A program made the translations under genes and the position numbers. This document shows, in pieces, positions 51,634 through 59,440 of a stretch of DNA of 64,000 nucleotides. Numbering within the stretch: the stretch's first letter is position 1; every line of letters starts with the position of its first letter. This stretch comes from JBCCDY01 sp039030555 (GTDB lineage: Bacteria; Bacteroidota; Bacteroidia; Cytophagales; Cyclobacteriaceae): contig JBCCDY010000001.1 of NCBI GenBank assembly GCA_039030555.1, positions 310,001 through 374,000 on the forward strand. Direction: 5' to 3'. Under the pieces are notes generated by a model. The model ran no database searches. It was not told the DNA's origin and saw only the letters and a program-made list of their open reading frames with translations.

Positions 51634-52446
51634 CTAGCTTCGTTTGAGGCCTCTTTTGGAAAGCCTGACATAAAAGAATGCGACCACAGCTACAAATAAT
51701 ATGGAGATTAATTGTGAATTACTGAGTACTTCTTCAATGACAAAACCTCGGGCTATATCTCCTCTGAAAATTTCAATAATAGATCGCCCAAAAGCATATA
51801 ATCCCAAATAGATTAGAAAGAGTTGGCCATCAAATTTCTTTCTGGGCTTTAAATAGAAAAGAATGGCCATAATGGAAAGGAGCATAAATACACTATAAAG
51901 CTGGGTTGGGTGAAGCGGCTCTCCCAGAGGTTTAGCGGCACAATTAGGGTGGTCAAAAACGATAGATGGAAAACCTGAATGAACTTTTCCATAACAGCAT
52001 CCAGCAGCAAAACACCCCATCCTTCCAAAGGTATGAACGGTTAATCCTGTAAAAGCCATAATATCGAGCATAGCCAGGGTTGGGATTTTTTTCCACTTGA
52101 AGAATAAAAGCATGGTTGGGATCGCAAAAATAAGGCTGCCGTAAAAAACGAAACCTTGCGATGAAAGCTTGAACATATTAGCCGGGTTGCCGAAATAATA
52201 CCCCGGTTTTTCAAAGAAAACGAAAAAGCGCCCTCCTATCACCGCTGCAATAATGACATATATCATTAGGTCAATTACATGATCGGAGGAAATATTTAAT
52301 TCTTTCTTGGCTGAATAAGAAGTATAAAAATAACCCATTATAGCGCCTAGAGCGATTAAAGCCCCATAGGAATAGATCGTTATGACCTCCGGAAATAGTC
52401 CCGTCAAAAAACCTGGAGTTTCAAAGCGAAATAAAACCGGATGCAT
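51634..52446 (-). CDS. lgt: Prolipoprotein diacylglyceryl transferase
   Basis: 270 residues, with seven membrane helices. Lgt attaches diacylglycerol from phosphatidylglycerol to the lipobox Cys of prolipoproteins. The H-box region HPTQLYSVFML is present, preceded by FGRMGCFAAGCCYGK (the signature around the essential Arg) and IVFDHPNCAAKPLGEPLHP. Several lipoproteins in this window (GldB, GldD, SusD and others) would be its substrates. It is monocistronic here, with its start close to a divergent HTTM gene. Confidence 0.95.
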   Translation of the reverse strand: MHPVLFRFETPGFLTGLFPEVITIYSYGALIALGAIMGYFYTSYSAKKELNISSDHVIDLMIYVIIAAVIGGRFFVFFEKPGYYFGNPANMFKLSSQGFVFYGSLIFAIPTMLLFFKWKKIPTLAMLDIMAFTGLTVHTFGRMGCFAAGCCYGKVHSGFPSIVFDHPNCAAKPLGEPLHPTQLYSVFMLLSIMAILFYLKPRKKFDGQLFLIYLGLYAFGRSIIEIFRGDIARGFVIEEVLSNSQLISILFVAVVAFFYVRLSKRGLKRS

Positions 52447-52507
52447 ATTTATTTATTATCAATCATAACCTAATTTCAAATATTAGCATTGACCTAATAG
52501 AATAGAA

Positions 52508-53866
52508 GTGAATGTCTTAAAATTTTTAGATAAGGATTATTTAAACGAAGAAATCGATAACAGTGCGTTAGTGCTTTTTCGAATCTCGTTCGGTTTTTTA
52601 ATAGCGGCCGAAGGTTTTGGGGCTATACTGACCGGTTGGGTCCATGAGACCTTCGTTGAACCGGATTTCACCTTTTCATTCATCGGTCTGGAATGGCTGC
52701 AACCACTTCCAGGCTATGGAATGTACGCCTACTTTGCGGTTATGGGTAGTTTTGGACTCGCTGTGATGCTGGGTTGGAAATATAGGTTTTCAACGATAGC
52801 CTACCTCGTTTTATGGTGCGGGGTGTATTATATGCAGAAATCGCATTATAATAATCATTATTATCTATTGATTCATTTGCTCGCCCTAATGAGTATTGTT
52901 CCTGCGCATAAGTACCTCAGCCTAGATGTTAAAAGGAACCCTAAGCTAAAATCAATGACTTGTCCTCGCTGGGCCTATGTCATTTTTATCGTTTTGCTCT
53001 GGATTGTCTATACCTATGCTGGTTTCTCCAAGATCTATGATGATTGGCTTGAGGCCTTGCCCATTAAGCTCTGGTTTTCCGGAAAGCGGAATTTCCTACT
53101 CATAGGTGATCTTCTTCAACAAAATTGGCTGCATACCATGGTTGTTTACGGTGGAATACTTTTTGATATTCTATGTATTCCTATGCTCTTATGGAAAAGG
53201 ACGCGAACCCTTGCTTTTGTGATGTCGCTTTTCTTCCACCTTTTTAATTCTGCCGTTTTTCACATTGGAATTTTTCCATACATGATGATCGGGGCAACGG
53301 CATTCTTCTTTAAACCGGAAACGGTAGGTAGAATTTTCTTTAAGAGAAACGCACAAAGCCTGCAGCGCCACGCTAAGCCTGGTGGTAAAATCAATCCTTT
53401 GGTTTACTATCTTTTCATTGCTTTTTTCATATCGCATATTCTTCTCCCTGTACGCTATCATATGTACCCCGGCAATGTACATTGGACGGAAGAAGGACAT
53501 AGACTAGCCTGGAAAATGATGCTTAGAACCAAGAGCGGATACTTCCGACTTCAAATCGTTAATCCGCAGGATAAGTCTGAGACTGTAATAAACCCCAGAG
53601 ACTATGTTTCCAGGAATCAGTACCGTAAAATGTCAACCCGGCCGGATATGATTTGGCAGTTCATTCAGAGAATTAAAGCGGAATGGAAAAGTAAAGGAAT
53701 TAAAGATATTGAGATTTATGTAATATCCCGTTGCAGCCTGAATGGAAGTAAACCTCAAGCTCTAATTGATCCTAAATACGATATGGCCAAAGCGGAATGG
53801 AACCGTTTTAAGCATTCTGAATGGATCTTGCCTTTTCAGGACGAAAGTCCAAATGAAAAAATGTGA
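52508..53866 (+). CDS. HTTM-domain (vitamin K-dependent gamma-carboxylase-like) membrane protein
   Basis: 452 residues starting at GTG 52508. The HTTM region (residues about 15-310) has several membrane helices and the conserved segment MQKSHYNNHYYLLIHLLALM, with Lys111 four positions before NNH. In human gamma-glutamyl carboxylase I recall K-T-S-W-N-N-H at the corresponding site, with that Lys acting as the catalytic base; the alignment is by eye. The end of the membrane part reads FHLFNSAVFHIGIFPYMMIGATAFFF. The C-terminal 130 residues form a soluble domain. Bacterial members have unknown substrates, and vitamin K need not be involved. The 3' end overlaps the 2H phosphoesterase gene by 31 bases. 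Confidence 0.82.
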   Translation: MNVLKFLDKDYLNEEIDNSALVLFRISFGFLIAAEGFGAILTGWVHETFVEPDFTFSFIGLEWLQPLPGYGMYAYFAVMGSFGLAVMLGWKYRFSTIAYLVLWCGVYYMQKSHYNNHYYLLIHLLALMSIVPAHKYLSLDVKRNPKLKSMTCPRWAYVIFIVLLWIVYTYAGFSKIYDDWLEALPIKLWFSGKRNFLLIGDLLQQNWLHTMVVYGGILFDILCIPMLLWKRTRTLAFVMSLFFHLFNSAVFHIGIFPYMMIGATAFFFKPETVGRIFFKRNAQSLQRHAKPGGKINPLVYYLFIAFFISHILLPVRYHMYPGNVHWTEEGHRLAWKMMLRTKSGYFRLQIVNPQDKSETVINPRDYVSRNQYRKMSTRPDMIWQFIQRIKAEWKSKGIKDIEIYVISRCSLNGSKPQALIDPKYDMAKAEWNRFKHSEWILPFQDESPNEKM

Positions 53867-54393
53867 TGCTCATCCCACGATATCCCATTATGTTTCAGCA
53901 GGGCTAAACTTGAAACCATAAATACTCTCTCATAATTCCTGTCTTGAAAATCTTTCCATAGCCTATAAAACTCCTGTTTTTTGAGGTCACGAAATGCTAG
54001 TGTAATATGTGGCCTGAAAGGACGCTCTATAAACCCTTCTCTGGGAAGAACGTTGTGCTTTATCTTCATCAGTTGATGTAATTCTTGATGAAGGTTTTTA
54101 AGTTCTTGATTTTCAACAACCTGAACGAAGAATACTTTTGGTTCAAATGAACCATAGCCATTTAGCGTTAAGTCAAAGGGTTTTGGTTCATTGCAAAAAT
54201 CCGTTAGCGATTCGATGAGTTGTTTTTCGTATTTAGCCGGTTTTAGAAACGGCATATGGAGCGTAAGATGTGGTGGCGAGCGTAAAGAAGCCTTGGTCTG
54301 GTATTCATCAGATATCTTTATTTTTAGATCTTGCAATTCCTCTCTAACTTCTTTAGTGGGAATTAAGGCCAGGAAATAACGGTTTATGCTCAA
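53836..54393 (-). CDS. 2H-phosphoesterase / 2'-5' RNA ligase family protein
   Basis: 185 residues, the size of ThpR-type proteins. The two HxTx motifs are visible: HLTLHM in SPPHLTLHMPF (about residue 44) and HITLAF in RPHITLAFRDL (about residue 128). 2H phosphoesterases cleave or transfer 2'-5' or cyclic phosphate bonds in RNA and nucleotides. Its stop lies 31 bases inside the HTTM gene on the other strand. The start at 54393 is 29 bases from a divergent lipid-kinase-like gene. Confidence 0.9.
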   Translation of the reverse strand: MSINRYFLALIPTKEVREELQDLKIKISDEYQTKASLRSPPHLTLHMPFLKPAKYEKQLIESLTDFCNEPKPFDLTLNGYGSFEPKVFFVQVVENQELKNLHQELHQLMKIKHNVLPREGFIERPFRPHITLAFRDLKKQEFYRLWKDFQDRNYERVFMVSSLALLKHNGISWDEHHIFSFGLSS

Positions 54394-54422
54394 TTGATTT
54401 TGAGTAATAAGGATGCTATAAA

Positions 54423-55724
54423 ATGAAGTACAATTTAGCCAGAAAGGTATTACATATTACTATGGCATCCGTTGCCCTTTTGGTCGGAAGAATTCCATTT
54501 TTTTATTTTCCTCTGATCTGCTTCGCTGCAATCCTGTTCAATTGGCTTGTTTTACCTCACATTTTCAAGGGTGCTTTTTTATACGCTTCCGAAAAGCACA
54601 GTAAAGTATCGAGAGGCCTGCTTACTTATCCCATTGTTCTTTTTCTCTTGAGCATTTTGTTCTTTAAACAGCCGGTTTTCTTCGTAATCGGATGGTCTGT
54701 AATGGCTTTCGGAGATGGGTTTTCATCCATTCTGGGAATGTCGATACAATCCAAAAAGCTACCCTGGAATCCTCATAAATCCTGGGTAGGATTAATCGCA
54801 TTCTTTGTGTTCGGAGCTTCCGGATCACTTTTGATCATTGGCTTACTGCCAGAAGTCATTCTAATGAATTCCCCCGAAGGGTGGGTGATTTTAATAGCGG
54901 TAGTTGTAGCCGGAGTATTCGAAACCATAGACGGGTTCTATGATGATAATATTGTAGTGGCTTTGATATCAAGCGGTTTAGCCTGGTCGCTCGTTAGTCT
55001 CATGCCTTTTTCACACCCAAATACTTCTGTTTTTTTAGCCGCCGCCACAATAAGCATCGCCTTTTCTACAGTTGCTTATTTTTTTACTTCACTTAGTCTC
55101 TCTGGTTGTCTTGCAGGTTTTTTTGTTGCTTTTGGATCAATAATGGGCTTTTCCTTTCAGGGACTGATCGTTCTTGCGGTTTTTTTCGTGATATCTATGT
55201 TCATAACTAAACTGTCTTCACGCCATCAACCGAAAGATCTGCGTCAGAAAGCGCGAAACCACATCAATGTGCTTGCCAATGGTTCAGTAGCTAGTACTGT
55301 TGGCCTTATTTCCGCTTTCAGTCTCGGAAACAAAAGTCAGTTGTTTATTGCTTTTACTGCGGCCTTCGCTTCTGCTTTTTCAGATACCATCTCCTCGGAA
55401 ATTGGAACTGCTTTCGGGAAACGATTTTTTAACATTTTAAGCTTTCAAAAAGCCGAGAAAGGAAAAGATGGAGCCATCAGTTTAGAAGGAACAATGGCAG
55501 GTCTACTTGCATCAGGTATTATGGCCCTGGTTTTTTATGTTTCCGAAAGTAGTATAGACGGTGCAATTATTGTGTTAATCTCCGGCTTTTCAGGTAATAT
55601 CCTGGATTCCGTTCTAGGAGCTACTTTGCAACAAAAAGGGTATATGAATAATCATTCCGTGAACTTCACGAATACCCTTTTTGCAACTGTAATTGCGATT
55701 ATTCTATCGAATAATTTTTCCTGA
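54423..55724 (+). CDS. Two-domain membrane protein: dolichol/phytol kinase-like plus DUF92
   Basis: 433 residues with about eleven membrane helices. The first 210 residues look like the dolichol/phytol kinase family (VTE5, SEC59): KVLHITMASVALL, then GWSVMAFGDGFSSILGM with the conserved GDG-x-x-S motif and NPHKSWVGLIAF, matching the KSxxG segment. The second half (about 215-433) is DUF92/TMEM19 type, the family of plant phytyl-phosphate kinase VTE6: SVASTVGLISAFSLG, ASAFSDTISSEIGTAFGK, EGTMAGLLASG and SGFSGNILDSVLGATLQ. The fusion would perform two phosphorylations of a polyprenyl or phytyl alcohol. The tail overlaps the sterol desaturase gene by 21 bases. Confidence 0.82.
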   Translation: MKYNLARKVLHITMASVALLVGRIPFFYFPLICFAAILFNWLVLPHIFKGAFLYASEKHSKVSRGLLTYPIVLFLLSILFFKQPVFFVIGWSVMAFGDGFSSILGMSIQSKKLPWNPHKSWVGLIAFFVFGASGSLLIIGLLPEVILMNSPEGWVILIAVVVAGVFETIDGFYDDNIVVALISSGLAWSLVSLMPFSHPNTSVFLAAATISIAFSTVAYFFTSLSLSGCLAGFFVAFGSIMGFSFQGLIVLAVFFVISMFITKLSSRHQPKDLRQKARNHINVLANGSVASTVGLISAFSLGNKSQLFIAFTAAFASAFSDTISSEIGTAFGKRFFNILSFQKAEKGKDGAISLEGTMAGLLASGIMALVFYVSESSIDGAIIVLISGFSGNILDSVLGATLQQKGYMNNHSVNFTNTLFATVIAIILSNNFS

Positions 55725-56591
55725 AGCGTCGTATTTGATTTCGCTTGGACGCATATTCATTACGGAGAATGCTTTTCTAAACGACTTCGTACTTTTCATG
55801 TCCCTGATCAGGTCAACCCATTCATGAAAGCAAAGGGTCACTGGATTGTAAGACTTGAACGGTTTCGTTATACCATAGTTTGCCGGTTCCTCTTCAGGCT
55901 GGAAAGTTCCAAACATTCTATCCCAAATGATAAAAGTTGAACCATAGTTTTTATCGAGATATTGCTCGTTGGTAGCATGATGAACCCTATGGTGAGACGG
56001 AGTCGTGAAAAAGAACTCGATAGGCTTAGGTAACTTTCTGATGTATTCTGTATGGATCCAGAACTGATATAATACTTCTATCTGGTGACAGATGAATAAG
56101 ACAACGGGGTGGAAGCCGAATAGTGCAACCGGCAAAAAGAATATGATCTTAATGTGCTGAGTCCAGCCAAGTCTAAATGATACAGACCAATTGTATTTTG
56201 GCCCATTGTGATGTGTTACATGGGTAGCCCACCAGAAACGATTTTCATGTGCGATACGGTGCGCCCAGTATCTTGAGAAGTCAAGCGCAAATATACAAAG
56301 CACATATGACCACCATGTTGGAGGTATACTCCAGGGAACCATTTCCAAAACAAACAACATTGCTCCGAAAGTCATAACCTTCATCGCAGCTGAAATGGCA
56401 ATGTTTACAAGCCCGATGGTTGTTGCAGCCACAACATCTTTTCCATCATAATAATCTCGCTTTTTGTAAAGCGTAAGCGCCCATTCCAAAAGAACAAGGG
56501 AGATCATTACCGGAGCCGCATATAAAATTACATTCGGAACATCCAGACGGGAGATATAATCCAGGGAGAAAACCTCGAAATTAAAATTCAT
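55704..56591 (-). CDS. Fatty acid hydroxylase / sterol desaturase superfamily protein
   Basis: 295 residues with several membrane helices. It contains the His-box iron motifs of the family: HRIAHENRFWWATHVTHHNG (HxxxH and HxxHH) and HRVHHATNEQYLDKNYG (HxxHH), followed by RMFGTFQPE. Such di-iron enzymes hydroxylate or desaturate lipids. The gene overlaps the lipid-kinase-like gene by 21 bases, tail to tail, but whether they act on the same lipid is not shown. No unusual feature. Confidence 0.93.
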   Translation of the reverse strand: MNFNFEVFSLDYISRLDVPNVILYAAPVMISLVLLEWALTLYKKRDYYDGKDVVAATTIGLVNIAISAAMKVMTFGAMLFVLEMVPWSIPPTWWSYVLCIFALDFSRYWAHRIAHENRFWWATHVTHHNGPKYNWSVSFRLGWTQHIKIIFFLPVALFGFHPVVLFICHQIEVLYQFWIHTEYIRKLPKPIEFFFTTPSHHRVHHATNEQYLDKNYGSTFIIWDRMFGTFQPEEEPANYGITKPFKSYNPVTLCFHEWVDLIRDMKSTKSFRKAFSVMNMRPSEIKYDASGKIIR

Positions 56592-56686
56592 AGCAAATTT
56601 TTAAAGAATGCGAATATACGCCACAAAAAAGATTTAGCGAAATGTGTTTCACCTTTTAGTGATAAAGGATTCTAAAGGTTAGAAAA

Positions 56687-57817
56687 CTACTTCTCGAGAT
56701 CGACCTCTTTTCGTAAGGTAGCTAAAAAGTTTCGGAGTGCATTTTCCCACGTATAATCCGAATCCCAACGCTCTCCAATGAAAATATCCTTGTTATTCGC
56801 GTGCTGAATGTAGTACTTGTGCACTAAAGCATTTGAAGGTATTGTTTTAAGCCCAAGCTCTCCCGAACCATCATCAATACTTGATATATAGCCCGTTTCC
56901 GCCGGATTCAAATCATATCCAAGTAGCAGCTTTATGGATTCACCGGAGGTATAAATCCGATTTAGAACATAAGTATAGCCCGTCTCCCAAGCATCTCTTG
57001 AAGTGAACGTTGCGGGTATAAAGCCGTATTCCCTTGGATAATTCTTAAAGGCCTCTTTTAATTCTTCATTTGATTCCCTTAATACTTGATTGAGCTTTTC
57101 CGCTCTCTTTATTTCTTCTTCGTCACCGTTAATCTTGCTAAGGTCCAAAGTATCGAAAAGTCTAATGGCGAGTTTGTCTACACGTAAATCACTCGGATAT
57201 TCCTCAAATCGATTTCTTGGAATAAAGGACACTCCTGAAAAATACTCAGGTACATCAATCACCAAATGGTTAGAGCGCTTCAATTCAGCTCTATACACTT
57301 CATTAAAAAAATATCGCAAGGCATCTGAGTAATTTGAGTTAAGAATTTTAAAAGCATCTTGCCCGTAACCGATCAAATCTGGTTTTCCATTGAAAGTGGT
57401 GACTATGATCTCATAATAGTTTTCTCCGGAATCTCTTTTTCTTTCCAGGATCAGGATCAAATTTTTAATATTTCTTTTTTTCAATAAACTTGAAAAGCTT
57501 GCTGAGGCACTCTCGTTAGCAAAAAAATCGTCAAAATTATAATAAGCAACGGCATCTACTCCTAATCTGTAAAATACGTTATGTCCCTCTTCAGAAAGCA
57601 CTTTCCAATCTTTCTTAACATTACTTCGTTCGTCTTCAAAGGATGTCGAAATAAGAACCGCTGACCTCGTTGATAATAAGTCTTCCGGAACCTGACTAGA
57701 GTATTTTAAAAACTTATAATCGGGATGATTTACATCTGAAACCTTAACCTGGGCGTAAAGGCGCGCATTAAATAACAATAAAACAAAAAGAACATTCCAA
57801 CTAAATTCCTTAAACAT
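56687..57817 (-). CDS. Secreted protein of unknown function
   Basis: 376 residues from the ATG at 57815-57817; a start 36 bases upstream would put charged residues before the signal peptide. The signal peptide is MFKEFSWNVLFVLLLFNARLYAQ. The mature part has an alpha/beta look (DEGHNVFYRLGVDAVAYYNFDDFFANESA; NLILILERKRDSGENYYEIIVTTFNG) and a long charged helix near 225-245. The Asp-rich C-terminus includes KDIFIGERWDSDYTWENALRNFLATLRKE. I recognise no family. Genes of this length in a single copy near a patatin gene suggest envelope biology, but nothing proves it. Confidence 0.7.
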   Translation of the reverse strand: MFKEFSWNVLFVLLLFNARLYAQVKVSDVNHPDYKFLKYSSQVPEDLLSTRSAVLISTSFEDERSNVKKDWKVLSEEGHNVFYRLGVDAVAYYNFDDFFANESASASFSSLLKKRNIKNLILILERKRDSGENYYEIIVTTFNGKPDLIGYGQDAFKILNSNYSDALRYFFNEVYRAELKRSNHLVIDVPEYFSGVSFIPRNRFEEYPSDLRVDKLAIRLFDTLDLSKINGDEEEIKRAEKLNQVLRESNEELKEAFKNYPREYGFIPATFTSRDAWETGYTYVLNRIYTSGESIKLLLGYDLNPAETGYISSIDDGSGELGLKTIPSNALVHKYYIQHANNKDIFIGERWDSDYTWENALRNFLATLRKEVDLEK

Positions 57818-57928
57818 ACGTATTTTCCTGTCTGTCGGATTTTTCAAAACCAAACGCTAAATAAACTATAATCCAACGATGCAGAAAATCTTTTTATTAC
57901 TTCACCAAAATGAATTGAACCATAAAGC

Positions 57929-58828
57929 ATGAAACAGAAGGTAGCACTCGTGCTTTCATCCGGTGGTGCCCGAGGCGTTGCACACATCGGTGTGATCGAA
58001 GCGATAGCAGAATGTGGAATGGAAATCCACTCCATATCAGGTTCGTCTATTGGTGCATTGATCGGTGGAATATATGCTACAGGCCACTTAGAAGAATACA
58101 AGAAATGGATCTGTGAGCTTAAAAAGTATGACGTCTTTAGTCTCATGGACTTTTCTTTTTCCGGAAATGGCCTGATCAAAGGAGAACGTGTATTTAAGGA
58201 ACTGGAAAAATTCTTCAGCGATGTTAATATCGAAGACCTTCCAATCGATTTCAAAGTATCTGCTACCGATTTGATAAGCAAAAGCCAAATCGTTTATGAC
58301 CAAGGAAGTATTATTGACGCCATTAGGGCTTCTGTGGCTATTCCCACGGTTTTACAACCTGTATACACCAACAACCAACTTTTAGTAGACGGAGGAGTTA
58401 TTAATCCACTGCCTATAAATGCTGTAAAACGAATTGACGGAGATATTTTAGTAGCGGTGAATGTAAACGCACACGTTCCCTACATTAAATCGGAGAAGAA
58501 AGAAGAATTGCAGAAAGAGCAAGAATACGAGGGTCACATTAATTTTTTTCGCCAGAAATTAATGGAAATGATATCCTGGCAAAAAGAAAGTGAAACCAAA
58601 AAGCTTGGTTTTTTTGATCTGTTGACAGAATCTATTGATCTGATGCAGGACAGGATCTGTTCCTCGATTTTAAACGAGCATCGACCGCATATTCTTGTAA
58701 ACCTTTCAAAAGACTCGGCAGGTGTTTTCGAGTATTATAGATCCGAACGTATCATTAAAGAAGGTAAGGAAGCGTTTAAAGAGCAGTGCAGAAAATACAG
58801 AAAATCGGTCTATCAAAACGAGAAATGA
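57929..58828 (+). CDS. Patatin-like phospholipase
   Basis: 299 residues. The oxyanion hole is SGGARG (residues 11-16) and the nucleophile elbow is GSSIG (Ser40), with ALIGGIYA following as in patatins; the catalytic Asp is Asp154 in LLVDGGVINPLP. RssA-type patatins of this size are cytosolic or membrane-associated lipid acyl hydrolases. There is no signal peptide, so it is intracellular. The next gene overlaps its stop by 4 bases (ATGA), coupling it to a small lipoprotein. Confidence 0.93.
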   Translation: MKQKVALVLSSGGARGVAHIGVIEAIAECGMEIHSISGSSIGALIGGIYATGHLEEYKKWICELKKYDVFSLMDFSFSGNGLIKGERVFKELEKFFSDVNIEDLPIDFKVSATDLISKSQIVYDQGSIIDAIRASVAIPTVLQPVYTNNQLLVDGGVINPLPINAVKRIDGDILVAVNVNAHVPYIKSEKKEELQKEQEYEGHINFFRQKLMEMISWQKESETKKLGFFDLLTESIDLMQDRICSSILNEHRPHILVNLSKDSAGVFEYYRSERIIKEGKEAFKEQCRKYRKSVYQNEK

Positions 58829-59379
58829 AACTTCCGTTAAGCATTATTCTTATCTCATCTATTTGCCTTATCTTCTCCAATTGTAACCCGGACGAAAAAA
58901 GGGAAATTGATATTGAAAACATCTCTTTTAAAACCACAGACGCTTCTTCGCTCTTCTTTAAAAATATTAGACTGCCCTATTATACTGTTGAAGAAAATTC
59001 GGAGACTGGCTTGAAAATTTATCGTTTTAAAGACGAGCTTGAAACCCGTGATGATAATTATCTGGGTTACGCTATTGTCCATGCTTGGAAAATGGATAGG
59101 GCTTACCTAACCATTGAGCAGGGCGGAAACCTGGAAGGCCTGGAAACAATTAATTTGGAATATAATCTCAATGATGAAGTTCAAACAATCAGTTATGAGC
59201 AGAGCAACGCTGCTGAACAAGCCCGGTTTGCTGCGAAAGTCTATAATCTCCTATCAAAAGGAGGAAATTTTTCATTGATTCAAGAGAATGAAAAATCAAG
59301 CCTATGGGATAATTCGCAACGTAAGGAAGCCATACGCATCCTGATGTACGATTTTTTCAACCTAACGGGAAACTTCTAA
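58825..59379 (+). CDS. Lipoprotein of unknown function
   Basis: 184 residues from the ATG at 58825, which overlaps the TGA of the patatin gene. The lipoprotein signal ends CLIFSNCNPDE (lipobox Cys20). The mature region has IENISFKTTDASSLFFKNIRLPYYTVEENSETGLKIYRFKDE and the tail AKVYNLLSKGGNFSLIQENEKSSLWDNSQRKEAIRILMYDFFNLTGNF. I do not recognise the family; comparable lipoproteins without a fixed name occur in many Cytophagia. It probably acts in the periplasm or at the outer membrane. Confidence 0.75.
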   Translation: MKLPLSIILISSICLIFSNCNPDEKREIDIENISFKTTDASSLFFKNIRLPYYTVEENSETGLKIYRFKDELETRDDNYLGYAIVHAWKMDRAYLTIEQGGNLEGLETINLEYNLNDEVQTISYEQSNAAEQARFAAKVYNLLSKGGNFSLIQENEKSSLWDNSQRKEAIRILMYDFFNLTGNF

Positions 59380-59393
59380 TCGACAAATCTTCA

Positions 59394-59423
59394 TTGGCTG
59401 GTTTCAGGAAAGTTTTAACTTTA
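59394..59423 (+). promoter_or_regulatory. Possible promoter before the GAF/PAS protein gene
   Basis: TTG (59394-59396), then 19 bases, then TAACTTTA (59416-59423). This differs from TAnnTTTG at the last base only. It lies 18 bases before the ATG at 59441. Confidence 0.4.
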
Positions 59424-59440
59424 AAGTAAACCTCCACTAA

